Of a stretch of 64,000 nt of DNA, positions 20,329-30,753 are shown in pieces. Location: positions 55,885,851 through 55,949,850 of the forward strand of contig OZ023274.1 in assembly GCA_964007475.1 (NCBI GenBank), in the 5' to 3' direction. Made by a program: the position numbers and the translations under genes. The notes below the pieces were generated by a model that was not told the DNA's origin, made no database searches, and worked only from the letters and a program-made list of their open reading frames with translations. The DNA is from Hybos culiciformis (lineage: Eukaryota > Arthropoda > Insecta > Diptera > Hybotidae). The first letter of the stretch is position 1; each line of letters opens with the position of its first letter.

Positions 20329-20456
20329 ATGTCAAAACAGGTAAATCATCGCCGTTGATTTCCTGACTAAGGGTTGCACCTACTCCTAAATGAGAAGTAT
20401 CTACGGTAATGATAAACTGTTTTAAAAATTCTGGGTAAAGTGGTAGTTATGTCTGG
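20329..20456 (-). pseudogene. RT/RNase H junction fragment of the 412-like element
   Basis: The frame reads YPEFLKQFIITVDTSHLGVG and continues ATLSQEINGDD, the typical start of the Gypsy RNase H domain, where YP.F..+FI..TDAS..A.GA.LSQ is conserved. It then meets TAG and the errantivirus insertion at 20277. The gag remnant lies directly upstream, so protease and most RT were deleted earlier. Confidence 0.6.
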
Positions 20457-21235
20457 GTAATGAAGTAATTATTACTTCTGTTGTTATATATTCTATTATG
20501 TGCGTTAAAAGAGAGTATTTGTTTTTCTTGTGCCAGTTCTGCCAGTTCGTTCGCTTTATCGGCAAAGCCTTGTAAAGTGTTTCGATCTGTTCTAAGAGCT
20601 TTGATTTTACTTCAATGATCTTAGAGCTCTCGGGTTTTATCGCGTTTCTCAAATCTTGCTTTATTAGATCTGTGGTATTAGATGCCTCATTTATTGCCTC
20701 ACGAGCTATACCATCAAGTTTGGATAAAACAAAGCTAGTTAATACGATTCTTAGTTCATTGGTATTGGCTGTACCTTCTAATAAATTCACTGAATCTATG
20801 AAAGATTTAAGCGATAAGGGGTCTCCGCTATAGTTTCTATTTATCTGAGCACCAGCTAATCTCAAAAATTCTGCGCTAGAAAGTGCCATGGTATCGAATG
20901 TATTTTCAAAATTTTCGTCGGGATCTGAATGTAAAGTAATAAAATCTAATTTAATGTGTTGTAAAATTTCTTTTGGTAATTCTTCTAAAGAATTTAAATG
21001 TACGAAGCTTTCTTTTAATTTAGTGTAACAATAGATACAATCTTTTTCTAAAAACGACAGATCATTCGTTTCAAAATAGTTTCGAGCTTGTAAAACTATA
21101 GTTATGTAGTTGTTATATGTTAAGATAATGTTCTCTTTTATATCTAATAATGTTGCTAAAATTCTTGGTTTGTCTTTTTTTAATATTGTTTCGCTAAATT
21201 AATTTGAATTAAAGTTTCCTTTAAAAATGTTTCCA
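20422..21235 (-). pseudogene. gag: Gag remnant of the 412-like element
   Basis: The long open piece begins upstream of the Met at 20889: the frame is already open from about 21180 (KPRILATLLDIKENIILTYN), through LSFLEKDCIYCYTKLKESF, into MALSSAEFLRLAGAQINRNY. A possible start ATG is at about 21233 with a frameshift shortly after it. Near 20590 the coherent frame shifts again (TLQGFADKANELAELAQEKQ) and ends beside the RNase H fragment. The protein is helical and Leu-rich with no zinc knuckle left. Order and strand agree with the outer LTRs and the tRNA-Arg primer site. Confidence 0.6.
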
Positions 21236-21239
21236 TAAA

Positions 21240-22509
21240 GGTGAGTTACCATTAAAAAATATTAACTACTATTGATATGCTCAAAAAAAAACATTAAAAA
21301 CAAATGTATACAAAAAAAATTTTGATTATACTTTTGTTTAGGAATGGTTACCTTATATATGACGCATGTCGTTAATTTTTTGTATTTATATGCTTACATA
21401 CAAGTAGAATATGTTAAACAAGATCCAATCATACGTAGAAAAAAAAAGTTCATAAAATAAATGCCACTTAAGATTTTTCGAAGTTTTTGTAAAATAAAAT
21501 GTCAATTAGTTTACTAAACGTGTTACTCAATATAATTTTTCAAAAAATTTTGATAAAATTTTGAAGCAAAATAAATTTTAATCAATGAATCAATTCGAAG
21601 AAAAAACAAATTTTTAAATCAATGATCAAATAAGAATAATTTTTCTTTTTTTTTTTTTTTCTTTTTAAATAAATTTTCTAAAAAAAATTTTTCTTTAAAT
21701 TTAATTTTTATTTTACATGTTTTTGTTACTTGTAACAAATTTAATTTGAAATTTTTATGTTATTTATGTAATTTCCACATAATTTTATTTTTATTTATTT
21801 TTATGTAATTTATGATATTTTATGCTAATTATAATTAGTGATAAATTTTTCAAATTTTATGTTTAAAAAAAAAAATTTAACTTAAATTTTATTTTTATTG
21901 TTCAAATTAAAAAATTTTATGTAATAATATAGAATTTCATAATATTAAAAAATTTATATTTTAACAATTTGTTTGAAATTTATAATTTAAGTGTATCAAA
22001 AAAATCTAAACCAATTTTCAATCCAATATAAGAAAAAAATTATTAATCCAAAAAATTTTTTTATACTAAAAATACTAATAATTCAAATGTTTCCCGATTT
22101 GTTTGAAATTTTCAAGACACACTCAAAACATTTTTAAAACATGTTTTATTTAATAAATAAAATATGTTTCAACAATGTTGTTAATAAAAAAAAATTTTGT
22201 TACTTGACATTTTTCTTGTTGTTGTTATAGAATAGTAGCATAATCTTGCTGTTGCTGTCATAATCTTGCTGTTGCTATATTTGTTGTTACTGTTGCTGCT
22301 AAGCTGTTATGATTCTTGATGTTTTTACTAATACTGTTGCATGTTGATTATATAATTTTTTATATTTTTCATTTTTTAATTATTTTTCTATTTTTCAGAA
22401 ATTATGTTTTTCTATTTTTCAGGATTTCTGTTTTAATTAAAATTTTTATTTTAATTTTAAATTGTATTTTTTAATTTATTTGAATTTTTATTTCAAATTT
22501 TATACAATA
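21240..22509. other. AT-rich leader of the 412-like element (left part)
   Basis: No open frame of substance is present. It is dominated by A/T runs, with a short region of TTGCTGTTGCTG-like trinucleotides at 22217-22300. Its position between gag and the 5' LTR identifies it as the long untranslated leader; the leader continues at 29467 after the BEL/Pao insertion. Confidence 0.5.
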
Positions 22510-22834
22510 TGTTTGCGAACGATGTGCAATAATAGAAAAAAAGGAGTTGCGAAGTAAAACAGAAAAAAACCAAAGATATTTTATTTTCTATTTTTATATT
22601 TATTTTTTAGGGAAACTAAAAAAAAAAAATAACTATAAAAAAGGTTTGCAAATTAAAACACCGAACGGTTTGACTAAATTTACAACAATGATTTATTTCT
22701 TTCTTTTTTTTCTTTAATCCAGAATATTACAAATTTATATTTAAGAGATAAATTTCTAATTAACAATTTTTAAAGAGTACAAAAGTAAAATAAAAAAGAT
22801 CTTTAAAAATAAAATAAAGAGATACTTAAATTCC
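22510..22834 (-). repeat. 3' LTR of the BEL/Pao element
   Basis: It matches 29141-29466 with a few substitutions. The inner minus-strand neighbour AGTTGGGG is a weak polypurine tract. The interval 22835-22980 beyond it shows nothing recognisable. Confidence 0.8.
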
Positions 22835-22980
22835 CCAACTAGCAAATTATTCTTGTAAATAAGTGTTATACCACTTATAAGCTGTATAAAATTCTAGTAA
22901 AAGGATTCGTGATACTGGATCATAGTGATCTTGTTATGCAACATTTATAAGAATTTTATTTCATCAAAAAATATAATCAG

Positions 22981-23420
22981 CTCTTTAATGCCGGTTTCAG
23001 TCTTCCTATTAGACTTCATCTTATCCCAAAATTCTTCTTCTCTTTTACTTCGTACATATGAGTAAAAAGGAAAAAAAATGTTCTTTAATGCGGACCGTGA
23101 TCCTGCTATTAGCTTCTATTTTCATAACAAAACTATTTTTTCTCTCTTTTACTTCGTACAAATGAGTAAAAAGGAAAAAAAAAAGTTCTTTAATGTCGGC
23201 CGTGATCCTGCTATTAGCTTTTATTTTTATAACAAAACTATTTTTTTTCTCTTTTACTTCGTTCTATGAGAAAAGAGGAAAAAAAGTTTTCTTTAACGCC
23301 GGGCGTGATCCTGCTATTAGCTATTATTTTTATAACAAAATTATTTTTTTTTCTCTTTTACTTCATACTATGAGAAAAGAGGAAAAAAAGTGTTCTTTAA
23401 TGCCGGCCGTGATCCTGCTA
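22981..23420. repeat. ~104-bp tandem repeat, about four copies, 3' to the integrase
   Basis: Each copy contains TTCTTTAATGCCGG, GTGATCCTGCTATTAGCTT and CTCTTTTACTTCG. The minus-strand integrase frame runs directly into it: its TPGHFL motif is followed by the repeat. The array therefore probably grew from, and replaced, the end of pol and the 3' untranslated region. Confidence 0.85.
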
Positions 23421-23434
23421 GAAACCCCTCAAGA

Positions 23435-24136
23435 AATGACCTGGTGTCAACGGATTCAAATCGGTTGGATCGTCAGATAAAGCTGTCAATGGTCTGGAGT
23501 TAAGACAGGCTTCAATGCGGCATAATAGAGTGCTTCATACGTCAGTAAGGCCTTTTGTACCACTTTTCGCAGGTGATTTCTTACGCTCTTTACAGCCGCT
23601 TCCCAGATTCCGCCAAAATGGAGGGCTCCAGGTGGTATGAAGTGCCAATTCACTTCCCTTTGAGCGAAGGATTCTGCTGCTTCAGCCGTGGCCGTTTTAA
23701 TTGCGAGTTTATATTGCTTCGTAAGTTCGCGATTAGCCCCTACGAAATTGGTTCCATTATCGGAATAAAGGTTCTGACATAACCCTCGTCTAGTAAAAAA
23801 TCTTTCAAATGCCTCTAAAAATGTCTTCGTTGAAAGATCTGAAACGGCTTCTAAATGTATAGCTTTCGTAGAAAAACAAATGAATAAAGCGATGTACCCT
23901 TTTGAAAGTTTATTGCAACGTCCTTTGTAAAGTTTTAACGTTAATGGACCGGCATAATCCACTCCAGTATTAGCAAAAGGAAGGCTCACGGTAATTCTCG
24001 CATCGGGAAGAACCCCCATGAGTTGCGACATGGTTTGTTTTTTCTGAATAACACAAATCTTACATTGATTCAGACTTACTTTGAGCACCATTTTTAGTTT
24101 TGGTATCCAATAACGTTTTCTTATAACCGACGTCAT
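23435..24136 (-). pseudogene. BEL/Pao integrase
   Basis: It begins with KRYWIPKLK and CKICVIQKK, the zinc-binding end (H2C2 partly upstream). Then FANTGVDYAGPLTLK supplies the first catalytic Asp, LYSDNGTNFVGANREL the second, and GGIWEAAVKSVRNHL the Glu, all typical of BEL/Pao. After EALYYAALK a one-base shift is needed to read [19 protein letters not shown] and LTPGHFL, the standard BEL integrase C-terminus. The frame then stops at the tandem array. Integrase joins the cDNA to host DNA; this copy is broken. Confidence 0.8.
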
Positions 24137-24239
24137 TAATTGAATTCCCCCATGTAATGTATTTGCATGCGTCTCCCCTACAATAAGCTTAGACAGAATT
24201 GAAAATAATGAGTTCTTTGACTAGCCCTTATGAAGATTT

Positions 24240-24839
24240 TCAAACTTTCACGCTTTTCACATATGTTATGGAACCGGAAGAGTTTGTTTTATCAGGAAAT
24301 TTTTCAGGAAACTTAAGTTGTATATACCTCTTTACATAGGAGAGTACCCGTAGGGCTTTAGATAAATTGGAAAATCGAGCTAAAACATCTGTTAGTGGAT
24401 TGAAGGCAACGAAATTGGTTGAATACTTTGTAAACCTTATTTCCAAATCGATATCCTTATGGTCAAGATCAGGACAAAGAGGCCAAGATTCTGGCTCTAA
24501 TTTGAGCCAGGATGGACCATGCCACCATTCCGTTAAGTGTATCAATTCAGAGGGCATGACTCCTCTCGATGCGAAATCTGCTGGATTATCCGAAGAGTTA
24601 ACGTGATTCCATTGAATGTTTTCAGAATTATTAACTATAAGCGCTACTCGGTTCGCTACGAATGTTTTCCATTTAGATGGTGCTCTTTTCAGCCATGCCA
24701 AGACTATTGTGGAATCACACCAAGCGTACAATTTATGTACTGGCATGTCTAGAATGGTGTTTATGGACTTAAGAAGTTTTGATAAAAGGACTGCCCCACA
24801 TAACTCCAGGCGAAGAACGGTCGATTGATTCATAATCAA
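24240..24839 (-). pseudogene. BEL/Pao RNase H domain
   Basis: The region VLRLELCGAVLLSKLL gives the Glu, LYAWCDSTIVLAWLK the Asp and NSSDNPADFASRGV the last acidic residue of the RNase H active site. FVANRVALI and TEWWHGPSWL are hallmarks of BEL/Pao. A 22-bp duplication just upstream (24832-24880) disrupts the frame before this segment. Confidence 0.8.
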
Positions 24840-24880
24840 ATTTACTTGAGTTAGACATAATCAAATTTACTTGAGTTATA
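24832..24880. repeat. Short direct duplication in the BEL/Pao pol
   Basis: ATAATCAAATTTACTTGAGT occurs twice, 25 bases apart, a small local duplication that shifts the RNase H reading frame. Confidence 0.8.
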
Positions 24881-25319
24881 TTATGGTGATCCGTAACCTT
24901 TATATACAAAACTGCTCCGTACGCTTTTTCGGATCGCAAAAGCCGTGTATCTCTACGTCAAACTTTGGATGGTAATTCAGATATCTTTGAATTTTGAAAT
25001 TTTCTATGTTAGGGAGGTCAGACATAAGAAGTTTCCAACTCTTTAACCGTTCATCAATAATGTTATCATCCCAATCCGTCTTATCTGCCGAAATTTGTTA
25101 CATCAAGATTTTTGCCTTAATTACTATTGGGCCTAACCAACCTGCGGGATCGAACAACTTAGCAATTGCTGAAAACAATTGTCTTTTTGTAATAGAATCG
25201 GAAATTGTGTTCTTATTGATTTTGAATTTTATTCCAGTAAATTCCCAAAGTTTTTTGGTTTGGGTTAACGTCAAAATTCAGAATTGGATCGGGGGTTCTA
25301 TCAGTGAGTGGGTTGCCTT

Positions 25320-25727
25320 TTAAATTTTTTTGATTGTTGGATGCCCACTCTTAAGTTCGAAGCCCCCGGACTTCAACATAGACCGTAAGTCACATTGTAC
25401 CCGTAATGCATCATCTAAATCGTATGTTCCGGATAATACATCGTCGACATAGAAGTCATTTTCAACGATTCGACTCGCAGAAGGATAATTATGACCTTTG
25501 TCTTTAGCTAATTGCAATAGAGTTCGTATAGCAAGATAGGGAGCGGACGATACTCCGAAAGTCACCGTATTTAATTGGAAATCTTGAACCGCCTGATTAT
25601 TGTCCGTTCTGTTTAATATTCTTTGATAAGACGCGTGTTCTGGATTGATCCAAATTTGACGGTATATCTTCTCAATGTCGGCGTTAAAAACGAAGGGGTA
25701 TTTTCTCCAACGTAAGATAATGGACAT
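25320..25727 (-). pseudogene. BEL/Pao reverse transcriptase palm
   Basis: It reads RWRKYPFVFNADIEKIYRQI with the first catalytic Asp, VTFGVSSAPYLAIRTL, then NDFYVDDVLSG with the YVDD active site of BEL/Pao. The preceding gag-protease frame ends at 25727 with the shifted version of the same conserved segment, so one frameshift separates the RT fingers from the palm. The thumb/connection region at 24885-25319 is recognisable only in short pieces with stops. Confidence 0.8.
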
Positions 25728-27256
25728 TAAATCTTGTTGAAGAGTGAGGCCACTTCTAAAACATCATTGAGAGATTTTCCATTAATGGTCTTACATGAAG
25801 CATCAAATACTACACGTAATTTGGTACTTGTACTGGAAGGTTTGAAAACCCCATGATGTCGCAAATAACAGTTTTGAACCTTTTGGGATTTATTAAATTG
25901 AAAGAAAGATGAGTCTGTATTTGGAATTGCAATCATGTGTCCCAATTTTAAATAATCTTGTAAAACTTGATCATAAAGGTGTTTTTGAACTTGATCCTTT
26001 TGAAGTCTACTTTCCAGACTGTGAAATCGATTTAAGGCTATAAAACGAGAGTGCGATAAAAAATGTTGGTCCGGATAATCTCTTACGAATGGGAGATTGA
26101 CCTGATAACGACCGCCCTCCTTTCGAATAGTAGTGGTCTCGTAAAGCTCTTCGCAATATTTATCAGATTCAGACAGAAATTTTCGAGAAGGGGCTTCTTC
26201 GATTTCCCAAAATTTGCGGATTTGAGCATCTATTGACAGTTGACCTTGATTAAAACAAGATACATAATTGCACCCAAATATAGTGAGTTGAGCCACCAGT
26301 TTTTGATTGTTGAATTTTAGAGTTCCTTTCTTTAAAATTTGGGGATACACGTCAGCTCCCAGGACCAAGTCGATTTTTTGAGATTGATAGAACCGGCTGT
26401 CAGCCAGCTCTAAATCAGGAAGTTGGGCTATTACTGACTTATCAACTGTTTTAGAGGGTAGGAAACCCGTGAGTCGTTTTAACACAAGAGCTTCTAGCTG
26501 GATTCCTGTAGTTTGATCCCGCGACATTAATGCACAGTACGTAATTTTGTTAGACTCGGCGGTTTGGGTGCCTCTCATCCCAGAAATGCTAGCAGAAACC
26601 GACTTGGTCGGCAATTTCAATTTCCTTTGAACACTGTCCAAAATTAAAGAAATTTCGGAGCCTGGATCTATTAAAGCCCTAAGTGTGTGGACTTGGTTAT
26701 TATGTCCCACATTTACTAGGGCTGTAGCTAATATCACTCCTCTATGAGGCGTCGTCAAATTATTGTCAATACTAACATTATTTGATTTATAAGGTGGGTC
26801 AGATTGGTTCGGTTCGGACGATTTGTTATTTGCTTGTTGTTTAGAAGTATTCTGATTCTGACTTTTAGATGCTTGGTTCCATGCATTGGTATGAAGCATT
26901 GTATGATGCTTCTTATTACAGTGTCTGCACGTAAACTTGCTAGTGCAATTAACCACCGTATGATTAAGATTCAAACAATTTATGCATCCTTTTTTGGATT
27001 TGACAAATTGCAGTCGAGACTCGACACTTTGAGATAAAAATTGAGGACACTGTCTCAAATAATGATCTTGGTTACACAATAAACATTTAGACTTGCATTT
27101 CGTATTAAAAACTTTAGAAGAATTAGGTTTTGGTGAAAACACCGCAAGATTTGGCCGAGCAATGGCCTCAAGAGTTCGAAATCGGTCTAATAAAAAATCC
27201 TTTAAATCTCCCAAACTAGGAATAGCTGTTTTTACAGTAAGGGTTTGTTCCCACAA
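25727..27256 (-). pseudogene. BEL/Pao Gag end, zinc fingers, protease and RT fingers
   Basis: The 509-residue frame includes three Cys/His knuckles (CLLCNQDHYLRQC, CINCLNLNHTVVNC, CRHCNKKHHTMLH). The protease follows, with TLRALIDPGSEISLI, where the active site reads D-P-G instead of D-S/T-G. Then come LADSRFYQSQKIDLVLGADV and the RT fingers ending VVFDASCKTINGKSLNDVL. The frame is long and clean, so the breaks elsewhere may be few, single-base events. It encodes nucleocapsid, maturation protease and the first RT subdomain. Confidence 0.8.
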
Positions 27257-27349
27257 TTGATGTGTTTCCTTAGGTAATTTTTGAGTTATGATGAATACAA
27301 GGATAGCGTCCCAGTTTTTCGTTTCTATCTGCAGGTGTCTAAGCCGCGA

Positions 27350-27912
27350 TTAGAATTTGTTGGTTTTATCGTATAAACTCTTAATTTCATTTGCATTTTC
27401 GGTTTTTATAGTAGGTATATTTAAAAAACCTTTTAACTCGTTGTTAACTAGCACTCGCGTATTGTTGAACCTCTCATTCAACATTTTCCAAGCGCTAAGA
27501 TAATCTCCGTCGGATACCGTATAATTGGCTAAGAGATCGCCTGCCGAGTCAGTTAACAAGGACTTTAAGGTCCACAATTTACTAGTGTTGCTCATGGAAG
27601 TTTCATGAACGCTTGCGTTAAATAAATCGCGAAATGTTAACCAGGAGTCGTAGTCTCCTTTAAATTTCGGAAAATTGATTTTTTTTTGAAAAAGTCTTCT
27701 TTGTTCAAATTCTCTTCATCTTCAAATAAAACTTTTAAAAGATCGGCAGGTACCGATTTAATTTTATTGAAATGTTCTTCCAGGGTTTTTAACTGTTTTT
27801 CGCAATAAGTTCTGGTATTTCTATCCGCGCTGTCTTTTTTGTAGTTTCGATAGAAATTATTCAACACGGTTTGATTTTGCTGTTGCAAGAAAATAAGGCT
27901 TTCATAATTCAT
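27350..27912 (-). pseudogene. gag: BEL/Pao Gag N-terminal part, in two frames
   Basis: The ATG at 27912 starts MNYESLIFLQQQNQTVLNNF, a coiled-coil-like Gln/Asn/Lys-rich head, and runs to 27637. The second frame (27595 to 27350) has the conserved LKSLLTDSAGDLLANYTVSD and ERFNNTRVLVNNELKGF. They belong to one Gag (DUF1759-type, usual in BEL/Pao) separated by a frameshift near 27620; a third shift joins to the zinc-finger frame near 27300. Confidence 0.7.
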
Positions 27913-29140
27913 TTTTAATCCCCTTTTCTTTAAAATTTAATAAGATGAAATAAAATAAATTCTAGTTGAAAAAGATTTAAAAGTTTAATGTCAAAAATAA
28001 TTGAAATAACCTCAAACTTAGCGAATGTAAATACCGTATTGAATAAGTTGAACTGTAGTTAAATAAATTTAAATTAATCAAATTTAATGAATTTGAAAAT
28101 TTAATTTCGATAGAAACTCAATTTCAGCCGAATGAAAAAATTCCCAATTATTTTGTAAATGTGTAACACTTTATCAAGTTCGAACTAATATTCAATAATC
28201 GTGACAATAATAAAAAAAATTTTTAACAACTTTTTATTGAATGAAGGAATTGAAGGAATTTAAATTAAAAGTCAATTCAAAAAAAAATTTTTTTTTTTTA
28301 TCAGATTAAAATTGAAAATAATGTAAATTAGTTCAAAAGCATTCCGTATGAATGTTCAAGATCCAAAATTTCAAATCAAAAAATGACTTACCGAATTTTG
28401 ATTGCCTTCTAATTTCAAAAATGTTCAACAAAAAAAAAATCAATTAAATGCTGTATCTTTGCTTCCTTGGCGCAGCGAACACTAGCTGCTTGAAGATCAC
28501 CTTTGTGGGTTGCTCGTTCCCGCAATAATACCAATGTAATTTAATTTTTTAATTATTTTTTTTTCTCAAAATTGATTGAAATTTTTTATTCAAATAATTT
28601 TTTATTTTTTGCTTTTTTGCTAAATTTTATTTTTAAAATTAACTTTAAAATTTTTTTTTTTTTTTTTTCAAAATTTTGTTCTTTAAAATTTTTTCTTCAA
28701 TTCAAAATTTTTGGTTTTCTTTTTTATTGAAATTTTTAATCAAAAATTTTTTATTTTGTTTTTAAATTTTGTTTTTAAATTTTTATACAAAATTTTTAGT
28801 TTGTTCACTTCAAAATTTTTTTTTTTGTTCTTTAAATTTTTTTTTTAAATTCAAAAATTTTTGTTTTTTTGAAATACTTCTTCAAAATGTTTTTGTTCTT
28901 TAAATTTTTTTTTTTTAAATTCAAAAATTTTTGTTCTTCAAAATTTTTTGATCGAACAATTTTTATTTTTAAGTTAGAATAACTGATTGTTGTATTATGA
29001 GAATAATATTCTGAAGAGCTACGGCAGCCTCACCGTAGCAGTTGATTTAAGTGGCTTGTTATCTTTAGAATAGGATTCTCAAGGTTTGGTTTAAAATTTC
29101 CGTAGGAATTGTTTACTTCGAATCCGGTTCGAAGGACCAA
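27913..29140. other. BEL/Pao leader, with a possible primer-binding site at 29120-29140
   Basis: This AT-rich region has no open frame and many A/T homopolymers. At its right end the minus strand directly after the LTR reads TTGGTCCTTCGAACCGGATT (29140-29121), which sits where a primer-binding site should be. The tRNA it would match is not clear to me. Confidence 0.5.
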
Positions 29141-29466
29141 TGCTTACGAACGATGTGCAATAATAGAAAAAAAGGAGTTGCGAAGTAAAACAAAAAAAAA
29201 ACCAAAGATATTTTATTTTCTATTTTCATATTTATTTTTTAGGGAAACTAAAAAAAAATAATAACTATAAAAAAGGTTTGCGAATTAAAACACAGAACGG
29301 TTTGACTATATTTACAACAATGATTTATTTCTTTCTTCTTTTTCTTTAATCCAGAATATTACAAATTTATATTTAAGAGATAAATTTCTAATTAACAATT
29401 TTTAAAGAGTATAAAAGTAAAATAAAAAAGATCTTTAAAAATAAAATAAAGAGACACTTAAATTCA
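29141..29466 (-). repeat. 5' LTR of the BEL/Pao element
   Basis: This 326-bp repeat, matching 22510-22834, ends on the minus strand with CGTAAGCA. Confidence 0.8.
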
Positions 29467-30527
29467 GCTACGTTAAAATTACACATAGAAAAAATTATTT
29501 TATTATTTTAAAAATATATTAAATTGACAATAAATTTATACAAAGAAAAAAGAAAATTGAAATTAGATATTAAGTTTCCTGTTAATGCAAAATATATTTG
29601 AATAAAATAAAAAAGATAAGACCTAAAATTTTTAAAAAGCTGATTTTACAAAATACAAAATTATTTTAGTTTGAAATTAAAATTGAAAATTTATTGAAAC
29701 TAAAATCGTTTTGTAACAACTAACACAATATTTAAAAAAAAAATTTTTTTTTTGTAGTTTTTCTTCCATTTTTGTTTTTTCGTTGTGTGTGTATTTTTTC
29801 AATTTAATAATATGTCTTTTTTTTTCAATTTTTCTTTTTCTTATTGTTCTATTGTAATTATTTTTTTTCTTATTTCCCGCTTTTTTTGTACATTTAAAAT
29901 GACTTATTTGACCTTTTATTTTTTTGATTTTGATTTTCAGGTTTTTGAATTTGATTTTCAGGTTTTCGATTTTGATTTTCAGGTTTTTTCCTTTTTTTTT
30001 TGGAATAATTTTTAGTTTTTAGTTTTTCTTATATTTTCATTAAAAATTCTTTTATAGGTTTTTCTTCATGACAATTTTCCACTCACTTTTAGTTTTTATT
30101 TATTTTTTTTTTTTTCATAATTTTAATTTTCACTGTTTTTAATTAATAATGTTGGAATTATTAATAATTAATTTTGTATAATTTCCTTTTTTTTTTTCTC
30201 AAATAGTTTTAATTTTTGGATAATTTCTTATTAAATAATTTTCCAAATAATTTTTTTTCATAGTCAAAATTTTTCTTCCATTTTGGATTTTTTTTTTCAT
30301 TTTTTTTTCAGTAAAAAAAAATTTAACTTTTAGTTTTTATTTTATTTTTTTCTTAAATTAATTCTTTTGGATTTCTAATAATTTTCGTTAGTTTTAATTT
30401 AATTATAAAAATTTTTTCTTTTAATTTTTTATCTTTTTAAAAAATGTATTTCTTTTTTTTTCACTCGTCAAAAAAAATCAACTTTTCTTAATTAAATTTC
30501 TTTTTGAATCCTCTTTTTTTTGACTTT
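29467..30527. other. AT-rich leader of the 412-like element (right part), with 21-bp repeats
   Basis: It consists mainly of T-runs. Three tandem ~21-bp copies of GATTTTGATTTTCAGG lie at 29924-29986; they read KPENQN on the minus strand, but no long frame contains them. No other feature is seen. Confidence 0.5.
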
Positions 30528-30541
30528 TGTCACGGTCGCCA
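30528..30541 (-). other. tRNA-Arg primer-binding site
   Basis: The minus strand reads TGGCGACCGTGACA directly after the LTR. It is complementary to a tRNA-Arg 3' end including CCA, and is the site type used by 412/mdg1 elements. Confidence 0.88.
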
Positions 30542-30753
30542 TACAATGCCTGGCGTTGTGAACTGAGCAAGAGATTAATAAATAAAAGATAGTATTTAGG
30601 TCTTCATGACTTTACTTTATTTATGTATGATTAAACTAACAATACTATTAATACTCTTCTGACTTAACAATCTTACAGCCTATTTATATATTCTTAAAAC
30701 TTATTCAGCTAATATTTTGTAGCGAGAGAGTAGTGCTACATAGAAGCACCACA
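30542..30753 (-). repeat. 5' LTR of the 412/mdg1-like element
   Basis: This 212-bp LTR differs from 3734-3945 at about three positions (near its end and at two internal sites). The duplicated target ctgc follows at 30754-30757. Confidence 0.9.

Larger units (their letters stand above)
22510..29466 (-). mobile_element. Degenerate BEL/Pao retrotransposon
   Basis: Near-identical repeats of about 325 bp at 22510-22834 and 29141-29466 act as LTRs. The minus-strand order is gag, zinc fingers, protease, RT, RNase H, integrase, and the protein motifs are those of BEL/Pao. At least five frame changes break it. A ~104-bp tandem array replaces the region after integrase. I could not find a matching target duplication at the ends, so the exact boundaries are approximate. 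It sits in the leader of the 412-like element. Confidence 0.8.
3734..30753 (-). mobile_element. 412/mdg1-like Ty3/Gypsy element hosting three nested elements
   Basis: Two 212-bp LTRs (3734-3945 and 30542-30753) face the same way and are flanked by the 4-bp duplication ctgc (3730-3733 and 30754-30757). The minus-strand order is: 5' LTR, primer-binding site complementary to a tRNA-Arg 3' end, long AT-rich leader, gag remnant (21235-20422), RNase H remnant (20456-20329), integrase remnant (10625-9932 and 4564-4490), a 3' tandem-repeat region, polypurine tract and 3' LTR. Subtracting the insertions at 4565-9927, 11090-20273 and about 22510-29466 leaves about 5.5 kb, shorter than a complete element; protease and most of RT are missing. 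The tRNA-Arg primer and 4-bp TSD fit the 412/mdg1 lineage. LTRs differ at only about three positions although the interior is badly broken. Confidence 0.8.

Noticed and set aside
22510..29466. 5-bp target duplication for the BEL/Pao element
   Set aside because: The bases outside the two LTR copies (caata on the left, agcta or gctac on the right) do not match, so none is claimed.
29785..30015. Phe-rich plus-strand frame as a small membrane protein
   Set aside because: Composition artefact of T-rich leader with 21-bp repeats.
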